Shown here: in pieces, positions 24,901-37,300 of the stretch
How positions within the stretch are numbered: position 1 is the stretch's first letter
Layout: every line of letters starts with the position of its first letter
DNA from: Calliopum simillimum
Taxonomy: Eukaryota; Arthropoda; Insecta; Diptera; Lauxaniidae
Assembly (NCBI GenBank): GCA_951812925.1
Contig: OX638372.1
Location: forward strand, 38,748,245-38,812,244
DNA length: 64,000 nt
Direction: 5' to 3'
The notes under the pieces: generated by a model
The model's database searches: none
What the model saw: the letters and a program-made list of their open reading frames with translations, nothing else
Told to the model about the DNA's origin: nothing
Program-made: the position numbers and the translations under genes

Positions 24901-27900
24901 TCCCAAATTTCAGCTGAATTGGACCATATCAATCAGAGTCACTTTTATGTTTGATGTACATAGGATTTGTATGAAAAAGGAAAGCGACTAATGAAATGAT
25001 TTTTTTAACCATCTGCAGTCATGCTATTTTTGTACAAGCCAAGATTCATGAAGATTTTTATATAATAAACACTATGGCGTTTTCCGATTCACTCAATTTG
25101 GTTTTGCTGTCGAGCTATTAAGGCCTGATTATGAAGGCTATTTTTGCATTTTTAAGTAAGGCTTACTCAAAATTGTGACATCACAGAAAAAAACTGTAAA
25201 TGCCTCCGTGTTCATCATACAAAACTCTTTAAGATTCTTGGTTCATACAGAAATAGCATCAAAAAAAAAAAAAAAAATCATTTTATTTAGTCGCTTTCCT
25301 TTTTCATGCAAATCCTATATAAATCAAACATAAATGCCGCTCTGACCGAGTGACTTCTAAATATTGTTCAATTCGGCTGAAATTTGGGAAAGATATTAAT
25401 CATCATGATTGGAGTATTGATAGCCCTGTGGAGAATATAAATTTGAAACTTCTTAAAAAAAGGATCACCCTACTGCCACGCCTTACAAGTAATTTATATT
25501 AAACTAACCTTCAACTGCTTTGCGTGCCACTGAACAACATTCGTCAAAACGGCTCTGTTTCAAATGACTTCGTGCGATTTCATGTAATAAATAGCACTTC
25601 TCTATTGAGTATTTGGTAAAGCGCATACGTTTTTCCAAACGATTCAGGAATTTTCTAAAAATTTATAAAAAAATTAATTTTTATTTTAATGGTAGATATC
25701 AATGGTTTAGAATCGCAACACACTTATATATGCCTATTGAGTGATCAACTGCATCCGGTTCTTGATATGTTGATTTATCACCAAAAACAAACTGCACAAT
25801 TCGATCTTTAAGCTTATCATGTGGTAAGCGTAGCATTGTTAATAAGCGATCTTTATGGCGAGGATTCGTTATATCTTTCGGTATAACATAGCGATCAGCA
25901 TGCGCTAGTGCTAGTGTATTATAGACTTCATTGATGAACTCGAATTTCCATGGCATGACACGATGTGTCTTCAAAACAACATAATCGCCCATGACTTCCT
26001 CAATGTAAGAAGATAATTTCTATAAAATTAGGAGTATTGGTTATTTTTAAATGTTGAAAAACAATTGTTTTGTAGCTTTATACTATACTACATATATTAA
26101 GATTCAAATTAAGATTAAATAAAATTTCGGGAAAATTTATAATTCTGTTTTTAAATTGTAGCGGATATACTACATATGAAGCACTCCACGCCAAGTGTAC
26201 CAAAAAAAAAATTTTTTTTTCTCCGATTTCACTCAAATTTGGCAATATGGTAGATCCGGTGTGCAAGAACAGCAATCCGAGAGGATTTGGTCCTAGTACC
26301 ATTTGTTCTTAAAATACAGGGTGTTGAAGTTGGCGTTTTTAGTAATTTTCATGAAAAGGGTGTTTTTTCAAAAATGTATAGCATACACTAAAGTTTGTTA
26401 ATTGATAAATCTATGTTAATGGTCCCATTCATTTTGAAGTGTTCTTTTTACAAAAAAATATTTCTTGGTGAAAAAAATGTTCCAAAAAAATTCACACGTA
26501 TTTCTTAGACGATTCTGAGCATTTTTTTCTTAGTACACTTTTTACGTAAGATGCTTTCCTCTTGAGTAAAAAAAGATTTTGTTCTGCCACGGGCGTTCAA
26601 AAGCCAAAAACTCCCATGTAGCGTCCGAATCCCATCTTGAGTCATACATAATTTTAAAGCTTATAAATTATGCTTTAATTTAAAGTACTTTTAAAAAAAA
26701 TCTAAGGGGGCGTTTTTTTAAAAAAAATTCAAAAGTATTTTTAAGTGTAAAAAATGTTGGTGAAATATTTTTTTATAAAAAGAACACTTCAAAATTAATG
26801 GGATCATTAACTTTGATCTATCAATTTACAAACTTTAGTGTAAGCTATAAATTTTTTAAAAAACACCCTTTTCATGAAAATTACTAAAAACGCCAACTTC
26901 AACACCCTGTATTTTAACAACAAATGGTACTAGGACCAAATCCTCTCGGATTGTTGTTCTTGCACACCGGATCTACCATATTGCCAAATTTGAGCAAAAT
27001 CGAAGAAAAAAAATTTTTTTTTGGTACACTTGGCGTGGAGTTCTTCATATATATCTTCATTTTCAAATTATAGATGCCTTTCAACTTTTCCTATTTAATT
27101 CTTGCTTTCCGATTTATCATCCTGAGATGCTCCCAAACAAATTATTTAGTTATACTAGGTTCGCCTTGCGGCCGAAATTCGACCACATGAATTTGACATT
27201 AAGTGGCACAGCTCACTTGAAAACAAAAAGGTCATATTATCGTTTTTTAGTGTTTACCCTATCTCCATACCGGATTTGATGAAAATCGTTGCATCGGTTT
27301 GGCTGTGAGAGCGAATTTCCATTTAAAGGCGTAGCATCGCCCACTTGCAACATAAAAACTATTTTGTACAGTGAAGGTAAGCTACACTTATCCAATGGTA
27401 TAAGTTTTACTTAAATCGGTTCATTAAATCGGCTGGAAAAGGGAGTCAAAGTTTTCTGTTTGCGTATTAATATTTTATAGATTTGTAACAGAAAACCGAT
27501 TTACGGTCAAAAACACTCAAAAAGAAAAGAAAGTGTCAAAGCAGTAAGGCAATATGTAATTTGATAAGGAAGATTAGGGCTATTCGATGTTATTTAAAAA
27601 TGTAAACGTTATTTGCCCAACTATTCCTACTTATAACATGATATTACCTCTAATTTTCCCAACGCACGTAATTGCCGTATACTTCGTAAAATTGTTAACA
27701 TATTCCGACGCGTCTGATACTGTACCCGATTCAAATGGTACTCACGATGCATCTCCCAAACTTTTTTATTTGTACACCTGCGTGCACGTTCGTTATACAT
27801 AGGACTTCGTGCTTGAAGCATTTTCTATAGAAAATCAAAGGGAAACCAAATTAATTACAAAATCTTAAATTTCGACATGCTATGTTTGATTTACCAAAAA

Positions 27901-29838
27901 TTTTTTGATCACATCATATTTACTAGTTGTTAGCTGCCGTAAGTAGGGTGTTGATACTTTGGTCATTGACAGCAATAAATTTTGATTATCACGCAAATCT
28001 TTGAGGAATAACACATCAATCCAACTTTTATTGAAGTAAATCTGATTAAAGACTCTAAAAGCGCGTTCACGTCTGGCAATTTCACGTGGAGAAAGGAAAA
28101 TTTCCTAAAAAAAATTAAACTTAATATAAAATATGCACTGAAGATATTCCTTAAAACGTATAAAGGATCGAAAACCTCTTAAACTCATAATACTTTGTTG
28201 TCAAAATCTGTACGAACTTTGACAGTTCTACGAGTTTATGAGATTTTCAAGTCTTTTACACTTTTTAAGGAATACCCTTAGTATATAGAAAAAGTTATTA
28301 CTTATACCTCTTTATCCAAAATGCTTTGAACATCACATTTTTCCTGTTCTCTAAGAATTTTCCACAATGGCCGATCATCAACATGTTTCTGACGTTCGAT
28401 TTCTTCTAATACGGCAGCAAAATGTTTCTCATTTTGTAAAATAAATGGTCCCAGTGAATCGCCAATACTATCATTAAGATTTTCATCAACCTGTTAATAA
28501 TGAGTACAGTAAAAATCGATCAAGTACATCGACCAAAAATGGCATCGTTACTTAAGTAGTCATTTAGCTTTTAAAAATATTTTTCCTTTTAATAAAAGGT
28601 ACTTAAGAGAGCACAAATTTGGTTTTTATCATAAATGAGACTCGCAACTTTGTGATAATTAAACGGTAAGTACTTAAACGGGGAACTTTCTATGAAATTC
28701 GATGGAAAAACTTCGAACCCCAATGATGATGATGTTCACTTAAAAAGGTTCACACTTAATCGGGTTTCATTACTGTATTTAGTTTGAAAGGACATGTTCC
28801 CTGGAGTAACCGACAAGCTGTATATCACTGAATCCACCATAGATTTAATTTTTCTAAGGACTACGGGAGTGTTTTTATTGAATTCGAATCGTTACGAACT
28901 TGAATTCAAAATTCATAACCTTCTTAAATAATATTACGATATTTTTCCGATAGTTTTGCTAATAAATTATCTGTTGTATAACGAGGGAAAAGCAAAAATA
29001 TTATAACATTTGCATGTGCTGTATTTACTTTTTGCTGTAATTCTCAACAAATCTATGCAAAAGGTTAAATATAGTATGCTTGTCAAGTTCTTCTGGCTGT
29101 TGGCAAATTCGTTTGATGATATGATTGTGGTGATCATTGAAATGTTACAAATACCAGCAATCCAATAAATAAATAATTTTTATGCACTTTGCCTTGTTTT
29201 TGTAATTTTGTTGTTGCTAATAATGAAAATTAGAAAAATTTTAAGGTTCGAATGGATTCAGTAATTCTACTCAACGAATTTTGAATTCATGTTCGTAATT
29301 GTACAAAGGTTTGACGGAATCTGTTGGTCATTTAATATTATCCTCCTTTATTTTAAAATTTCTGTGTTGTGGGTACTACTTACCACAATTAAGCGATCAA
29401 GAAACGAAGAAACCTTTTTGCCTACAAATCGTCGCGTATTATCGTGAAGTTCCTTTTTACAATTCTCAAATTGATTTAATTCATAAAGTGCATCACATAT
29501 TTCCAAATTAATGGGACAATTATCCTTTTCAATACCTAATACAAGATACAATTTATTTAATTAAATTTTTTGCTAAAATCTTAAGTATGTGACATACTTG
29601 CTGCTGCTAGAGCGTCTTCCAAAGCACCCTCTGTTTGTGCAATATTACGCTTGCACATGCTGCGAAAGAATAGCGCCTTATAATCATCGGACTTCAGTGC
29701 CAGTGATTTGTTATAATAATGGGCAGCAATATCCAGTTGTTGCTTGTGCGTATAGAAGAGACCCCAATCACGATAGATGACCTGTTCGTGTTCGGGGCTC
29801 CAGTCAATTTTTTCCCATGGTTCGAGAGCAGCCTGCAT
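21966..29838 (-). CDS. TTC25/ODAD4-like TPR protein, copy 3
   Basis: Exons on the minus strand: 29598-29838, 29384-29535, 28308-28490, 27895-28104, 27648-27824, 25724-26019, 25509-25654, 21966-22279. They total 1719 nt (572 aa), open throughout and phase-consistent. Domain order matches the other copies: N-terminal TPR block, EKCDV/SILDKE, SPREIARRE, YDVIKKFL, GDYVVLKT, EKCYLLHEI with FDECC. The tail ends in acidic and Asn residues after SIGSRASTYSG. In exon 4 a PQSK motif of other copies is SMTK here. Intron 7 is 3.2 kb and holds a MITE, copies of two dispersed repeats and a 650-bp foldback. Intron 5 (1.6 kb) holds an 877-bp foldback. Nothing suggests a pseudogene. Whether it is expressed cannot be seen. 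Confidence 0.78.
22503..23350 (+). repeat. Dispersed element with tandem units, copy B, holding a MITE
   Basis: Begins ACTAGTAAGGGTG and TTTGGCCTGGCCAAA, the mirror of the end of copy A. Three units follow, then the GACCGATTTC segment. A MITE (23091-23346) interrupts its tail. It lies in intron 7 of gene copy 3. Confidence 0.65.
23091..23346. mobile_element. MITE family M, member 2
   Basis: 256 bp with inverted ends GAGCCGTTCAAAATGACAAT, then CCAAAACGAGGCAAAAGTAA. ATAT on both sides is a possible duplication. It shares with member 3 the core ATCATTTTTTC and GTGAAAACAGAAA. Confidence 0.8.
24820..25473. repeat. 654-bp foldback in intron 7 of copy 3
   Basis: The arms (24820-25000 and 25290-25473) mirror each other through TTTGAAATGTGTATCCTCCAC, TCTTTCCCAAATTTCAGC and GGAAAGCGACTA with moderate divergence. 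The centre (25000-25290) is unique. Confidence 0.8.
26174..27050. repeat. 877-bp foldback in intron 5 of copy 3
   Basis: Arms begin ATATGAAG(C)ACTCCACGCC and mirror each other for about 300 bp with few differences. The centre (about 26470-26760) carries a segment, TAAGATGCTTTCCTCTTGAG, related to the right arm of the foldback at 14889-15407. Confidence 0.85.
28141..28279. repeat. Short foldback (about 139 bp) in intron 3 of copy 3
   Basis: Ends ATTCCTTAAAA and its complement TTTTTAAGGAAT. The internal arms are AACTCATAATACTTTG and its diverged mirror. It fits a small MITE. Confidence 0.6.
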
Positions 29839-29840
29839 TT

Positions 29841-30070
29841 TTCAAATTATTTCTTATTCCAAGAATATTTTTTTTGAATTTTAGCTCGAATTTTCCAAAT
29901 TGTAAATTTTATTTACAAGAAATTTTTAAATTCAAGAAGTTTTTGTAATTTTGGTAATAATTGTAAAAAATCACAAAAAAATAAATTTACATTTGTAAAA
30001 TTCAAATTTCAAAATGTGATTTATTTCTATCAGATATTTTATTTCGAAATTAATTTATTTTTCATAAAGT
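29841..30070 (-). promoter_or_regulatory. Upstream block of copy 3, shared with copies 2 and 4
   Basis: It aligns with the upstream block of copy 2 from the start codon outward (CAAGAATATTTTTT, CAAATTGTAAATTTTA, AAAAATAAATTTAC, AAATTCAAATTTCAA). Homology fades beyond about 230 bp. It is likely 5' UTR plus promoter. Confidence 0.45.
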
Positions 30071-30559
30071 GAGAGCTGTGATAAAAACCTAGTGTTTACG
30101 GTAGTTCTCTTATTAGGGACCTATGTTACTCGTAATGAGTAACATATTCGAAGAAGAAGAAGAAGAAAGTGACCAAAACATGTATGTGTAAGTACCCAGC
30201 AAACCGTAAGTTCTGACTTCTTTATAATTTCGATACCGAATTCAACAAGAGTTTGGTACGAGAGACACTATTTTGTTTGTTACGTGGATGCAGTTTTAAT
30301 GTCATGGTGACATTACTGACAAAATTCATAGAAATAATTTCGTTCTTTTCTTAAATTGTGAGCTATATTTCGATTTTATGTATATGGGGCTTATTTCATA
30401 TAGTGAGGGAGCCCAACAGGGGATTTTGGGATTTACTTAAGAGCGGAAGATTAACATATGGGGGGTTACCTTGCACTCTACTGAGTACCTCTAGGTCATT
30501 AACCAGATTTATATTGTAAAAATATTTTGTGTCTGAATCGAGAACATATATCAGCATTT

Positions 30560-30790
30560 CCACAGAAAGGTAGATCGAGAGCCAAAAATTTAAATAATCA
30601 TATCTCTGAAACTATTTAGTGTACATGGATGAGATTTGGTACATATGTTAAACGCACCAAAACAAATAATGTGTACTGGGAAAAACGGGGGTATCACGCC
30701 CCCCACAAAAATTATAAAAAAAATAAAATTATTTGTAAAGCATGCGATTATCCATGAAAAAGATCCTTGCACTTTTTCTTATCGTGCGAC
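30560..30790. repeat. Same 115-bp unit family, between copies 3 and 4
   Basis: Carries the same opening as 51020-51180 (GGCATTTCC / GCATTTCCACAGAAAGGTA) and one to two units. Confidence 0.55.
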
Positions 30791-31223
30791 TCACTATTTA
30801 TGAGTTATCACAATTTGAAAATTAGCACAATTGCATATACGCGTCAAAAGAAACACGGCTATTAGCACTTTCATAGATCTTATGAAAATCAAGTCTACGA
30901 TGGATTCAATGAATGTGAAACTACACTTTTAAGTTAAGAGAACTCGAAACTTTCCACCCACTGATGGATAAATTTTTGTCAGGATCTTATTGTTGTCAAG
31001 GGTCAACGATTTCTTAAAAAAACATTTAATAATATACTAAAACGAAATGTTTTTTTTAGATTTTTTCAAATGGCACCAACTCTGGTGGGAGAAGCACCAA
31101 GTTGGCATCTATTGTGTAAATTTCTAATGACTTCAATATAGTCCTCCTATGACTGCATTCCTTCAAATTTGTTAAAAGAAAGTCCATGTATTCCATTCAT
31201 AATCATAATACACCATAACTTTG

Positions 31224-31229
31224 TTTATT
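31224..31229 (-). terminator. Candidate polyadenylation signal, copy 4
   Basis: TTTATT on the plus strand reads AATAAA on the coding strand, about 80 nt after the copy 4 stop codon. Confidence 0.4.
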
Positions 31230-31307
31230 TTTTTTGATAAGTTTTTCAATAAAGCCTTGAACACATAAATTTATAACTGTTGCCTATTATTCACTTTAGT
31301 TAAGTGT

Positions 31308-34300
31308 TCAAGCTTTCTGATCATTTCCACTCCCTTCTGAAGCCATTGAGGTCCGGCTATTACTTTCTCTCACTGATGCTCTACTTCTACTTCGCTTACG
31401 TATCGATTCTGAAGAATTAGCTCGCTTTTTCGAATTGAGTTCTTCTTCGTTAATACTTCTGCATGCTTCCACGAATTCTGTTATTCGCGGACATTTTAAA
31501 TGCACTGCAATGGCAGACGCTTCCTCCAATGCTTCTTTGGCACGCTCGATTTTATGCAACACAGCGTAACTTTTGCAAATTAATATAACGCTTAAGAATT
31601 GCCACAGATGGATTTTGCAGTTTTTGGTTTCTAAAATAAATAAATCAAAAAATTAAAAAAAAAACTGTTAGGTGTCAGAGCTGTAAAAATTAAAAACACT
31701 TAATTACGTAACGCAAAATTGAAGAATTTTTTAAATTCCCCTTCCCTTATAACGCACTCGTAACGCAAACAAGAAAACCCTCAAAGCGCTACACAATTTA
31801 AAGACAAGTCCTAGCCTATATGTGTAAATACGTCCTTTAGAAATAAGAAGCCTAAGGTATAAAACAGTCAGATCGGGCTCCAGAAAATTTTTTGGATATA
31901 AAGCCAGAAAAATCCCATACAAAATTCTGGCATTACTTCCATTTTGTTTTGGAAATAAAACCAAAAACTTTTCTGGCTTTTTTTCCAAAAATTATGGTTT
32001 CATTTCCAAAAGATTTGTAATTTACAAAAAGGAAATAACGCCAGAAATCTTCTGAGAGCCGTGCGATCGGAAAATTTTTCTGCTCTTGTATTACTTATCA
32101 GTTAAATCGTAATTCTGCCCCTATTTGCGGCGGTCGTTTTCAGTCGTCGTTACTGACCTTCAACTGCTTTACGTGCTACTGCACAACATTCGTCGAATCG
32201 GTTCTGTTTCAGATGACTACGCGCAATTTCATGTAAGAGATAACATTTTTCAATTGAGTATTTCGTGAAGCGCATACGTTTTTCCAAGCGATTCAAAAAA
32301 TTCCTGAAAATGAAAAAAGAAAAAAAATTTATTTAACGATTATACACAAAATTTTGCTTTACTTTTATGAAGTCTCACTTGTATGTAATTTGCGTGTGAT
32401 CCACTGCATCCGGCTCTTGATATGATTTCCTATCGCCAAAAACGTATGTAGTAGGCTCTAAAGTCTTGTAATGCCGCATACGCAGTAAAATCGATAAGCG
32501 ATCATTAAGGGGCGCATTTTTATAATCTTCCGGAATAACAAAACGATCAGCGTGTGCAAGTGCCAGAGTATTGTAGATCTCATGTAAAAATTCAACTTTC
32601 CATGGCATAACACGATATGTCTTTAAAACAACATAATCTCCCATAACCTCTTCAATGTAATTAGAAAGTTTCTGAAAAAAAAAAAGAAATTGTGAATGTT
32701 ATTTTTAACTTCAAAAAGAGGCGATAATCCCGAGTATATAATGTTTTTACAAAAAAGAGCATGAGTAAGTAGTCAAAACTCATGAAAATTATGTTTCTGT
32801 CGCAATATTTTCTTCATACATAGTGATACTCTGGAACTGGTCTCTACTTAACCTTTTATATTTATCCCGAAGGCTGTTTTCTTTACTTTGGAGACTACTT
32901 CCCTGCAGGACCACGGACTACTCCAAAACTAGTTTGCAAGCTACTCCATGGGAGAAACCGACTAGCCCAAATTCTGCTCCCATCACATATAAAGTTCTAT
33001 TTACGTTTTATATCGTTTGTCATTGGGCGTAATCAATTGGTTCCTTATGCATTACATTCGGACCAGAAAAAGGTCAATTGTCTTCTTGTGTACTACATTC
33101 GGACCAGTAGAAGGCCAATTTTTTATTTTTTATTTTATTCATAAATTTCAAAGAATTTAATTTAATATACAAATTTTACACAAAAATGTCAAAAGGTTTT
33201 ATAGATGAATGTGCTAAAGAGTTTGTTATATATTTCTGAGCATTGTGTTCGGGTTTGAATATCAGTGTGGATAAATTTATTTATATAAATTTTTTTATTA
33301 TTTTATACCTTGGTTATGTTGTTTCATTTTCCACTCCGAAATTGGGTTAAATTTAAAGAAATTTAAAAATTGGAATTGAAAATCACCGAGTGGAGGATTT
33401 GAACCTGGGCCTCTCCACGCAACGCAAGTCATAAGACCGATACACTATCGTTTGGTCTTCTTCACAGTCGACGTACAGTCAGTAACGTTATAATTTCATT
33501 GACATAATCGATACACAATTGGACCACTTTCGGTACTAATGACGGATTATGCATTACATTCGGACCATATTTGATATAAATGACCGACTTTGCTTTACAT
33601 TTGGACCATTTTGGTACAATTGATAATTTAAGTGAATTTATTCTTATTTTAGGTGTAGTCCGATTTGGTCTACTTACAAAATAACTAGACCAAAAATGGG
33701 ACTATAGAGACAATTGCCTCCGCCAGTACTACAGGGTTACTACTTAAGCATACATATTATGATTACCTCTATTTGTCCGGCGTTGCGCAATTTTTGTACA
33801 CCTCGTAAAATTGTATTCATATTACGACGTGTCTGATATTGTACTCGAGTTAAGTGTTCCTCATGTTGATGAGCCCAAACTTTTTTATTTGGCCACCTAC
33901 GTGCACGTTCGTTATATAAGGGACTACGCGATTGCAGCATTTTCTATATGAAAAGAATTATTATTGAGTAACAAGAAGACAATACTTAAATGATGATCAT
34001 TATTTACCAAAAATTTCTTAATCACATCATATTTACTCGATGTTAAATGTTGCAGAAAAGGTGTTGAATATTTTGACTGTGCCAGCAACAGACTGGGGTC
34101 ATCGCGTAGTTTTTTTAAAAAGAGTACATCCATCCATGTTTTATTTAGATAAATTTGATTGAAAACTCTAGCGGAAAGTTCACGTCTTGCGACTTCACGT
34201 GGGGAAAGGATAATTTCCTCCTTTTCCAAAATGCTTAGAACATCACATTTTTCCTGTTCTTTCATTATTTTCCACAATGGACGCGTTTCGATATATTTTT

Positions 34301-37300
34301 CATCTTCAATTTGTTTTCGCACAGCATTGAAATGTTTTTCATTTTTTTGAATAAAAGGTCCCAACGTTTCACCAATACTGTCGTTAAAATTTTCCTCAAG
34401 CTGTAATTGAACGCAGGAATTCAAAATTGTTAGTTATGCGGAAATGTTGCATTTTCTATGTGTTCTGCGATGCTGAACACGGTGGTTTTTAAAAAATTTT
34501 AACTTTTTGAAATACCACCCGCGATTTTTTTCAGGGATAATGTTGGGGGACCCTTCTAGTATCTAAATCCGCAATCCGCGAAATCGGACGTCCAGCCGTT
34601 TTTTTTTTTCGACCTTTTAGTTTTTTTAACGATTTTTGAGTATATCTCGGTGTGTATATACATGTTATGTACACATATATATGTATATACGTACATATAT
34701 ATAATTGTATATGTATATATGTGTAATATATATATATGGATATATATATACATACGTACATACATACATATAAAAGGTATCATTTCCGCACCATTTATTT
34801 TTTAAAAAATCGGTTTTTTCGTATTTAAGAAAAACACAAACAAAAACCGGAAACGAAAGTAATCACTTCAAATGTGATTTTTGATGCTTAATCCGATTCC
34901 GGTATTATAATTGCTCTATTACGTCTGGACTTTGAGATATCCTTACATATATGTTTAAAGGACACCATTTTTTTTCCTATTTTTGAAGTTATATAACAAG
35001 ATAAGGTAATATTATGCCGTAAAATCTGGTATGACAGTTAATAGCCTTAGTTTTTTCCTTAAAAACTCAATCAAACCGATAACGATATCTTTTTTTTTGT
35101 CGGAGATATCTTTGCCTAAAAAGTTAAAAAAGTGCAAAACACGATTTTTGGCTATATTGGATGTTATATGCAGGACACACAAAATTTTTTTGAGAATTTC
35201 TATTACCAGAAACATTTGGTACTTTCTTTTGGCTTTAAATTGAGCTATCAAATGTTTATCTGTAATATTTTTCTGCGAAGTTATGTTAACTTTAAAATCA
35301 CACCATGAAACTTAAAGCGAAAAATCTCGGTTTTCGGCTATATTTGAGGTTGTATACAGTACGGACGAAATTCGTCTGCTCTTTTTTACTAACCGAAGCA
35401 TTTAAAACCATTCTTTATCTTCAAAATAAGCTATCAAGAAGTCTCTTGTGATTGTTTTCCACAAAGTTATGACCATTTAAAAATTACATTATGGAGTGCA
35501 AACTCACAGTGTACGAGTATTCCTTATATTGCTGCAACATGTCGTCTTAAAATAGTCATAACTTTTTACAAAACAATTACAACAGACCATTTAATAGCTC
35601 ATTTTGAAGATAAAGAATGGTTTTAAATGCTTCGGTTAGTAAAAAAGAGCAGACGAATTTCGTCCGTACTGTATACAACCTCAAATATAGCCGAAAACCG
35701 AGATTTTTCGCTTTAAGTTTCATGGTGTGATTTTAAAGTTAACATAACTTCGCAGAAAAATATTGCAGATAAACATTTGATAGCTCAATTTAAAGCCAAA
35801 AGAAAGTACCAAATGTTTCTGGTAATAGAAATTCTCAAAAAAATTTTGTGTGTCCTGCATATAACATCCAATATAGCCAAAAATCGTGTTTTTGCACTTT
35901 TTTAACTTTTTAGGCAAAGATATCTCCGACAAAAAAAAAGATATCGTTATCGGTTTGATTGAGTTTTTAAGAAAAAAACTAAGGCTATTAACTGTCATAC
36001 CAGATTTTACGGCATAATATTACCTTATCTTGTTATATAACTTCAAAAATAGGAAAAAAAATGGTGTCCTTTAAACATATATGTAAGGATATCTCAAAGT
36101 CCAGACGTAATAGAGCAATTATAATACCGGAATCGTATTAAGCATCAAAAATCACATTTGAAGTGATTACTTTCGTTTCCGGTTTTTGTTTGTGTTTTTC
36201 TTAAATACGAAAAAACCGATTTTTTAAAAAATAAATGGTGCGGAAATGATACCTTTTATATGTATGTATGTACGTATGTATATATATATCCATATATATA
36301 TATATTACACATATATACATATACAATTATATATATGTACGTATATACATATATATGTGTACATAACATGTATATACACACCGAGATATACTCAAAAATC
36401 GTTAAAAAAACTAAAAGGTCGAAAAAAAAAAAACGGCTGGACGTTCGATTTCGCGGATTGCGGATTTAGATACTAGAAGGGTCCCCCAACATTATCCCTG
36501 AAAAAAATCGCGGGTGGTATTTCAAAAAGTTAAAATTTTTTAAAAACCACCGTGTGAATTCGAATCCGGCCTTAATCTTCCGTAAATTCCGATAAAATAA
36601 AGGCTGTTCCGAAATGCGTGTAGTTTCTATTAAATACTTTTCATTTAGGAGGCTTTTTGATGAAAACGGTGAGTCGAACGATAAAAAATATTAGATTCTC
36701 TTTAGTTTCTACAAAAACAAACTGTTTAGGAAAAATTTTCTTAAACTCAAATCAAATTTTCCGACTTTTTACAGTTTTTAAAAAATATTTCCTCAACGGT
36801 TACTTTTTCGTTAATGCACCGTTTTGATCAAAAAGCCTCCTAAATGAAAAGTATTGAAAATACATGGATTTCAGAACAGGCCTGAATATTTGAAAGTTCT
36901 ATATTTTTTTTAAAAACCTTATTTAAATTATGTCGATGCCGAGCAAACAATTCCCTTTAAATATGTATTTTTACTTTTAAGCTGCAACTCCGTTCATGAG
37001 TTATCGCAATTTAAAGATGGACAATCATACGTCACATCCACACTTTATTGATTTTGCCACATTTTAATAAGGGTATCTCCTAAAATATAAGTCGTACGGA
37101 AATACGGAAAAATTTATAAGCTACAAAATTGTCCATCAGTATTTTTCTCTAGAAGTAATCGTTAACGAGATATTTGCAAAAATTTTAGGCGCCATTCTAA
37201 CTATATAAAATTCGGAAAGTGCACATCGTAATCTATAAATCAACCCATTTTCGAAAATCCCGGGTACTGACTTACCACAACTAGACGATTTTGAAAGCCG

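Noticed and set aside
33388..33455. Functional tRNA gene
   Set aside because: A and B boxes are present, but I could not fold an acceptor stem, and related copies are repeats.
35012..35998. Matching 79-92 residue frames on opposite strands
   Set aside because: They are mirror images made by the palindromic element, with no protein family match.
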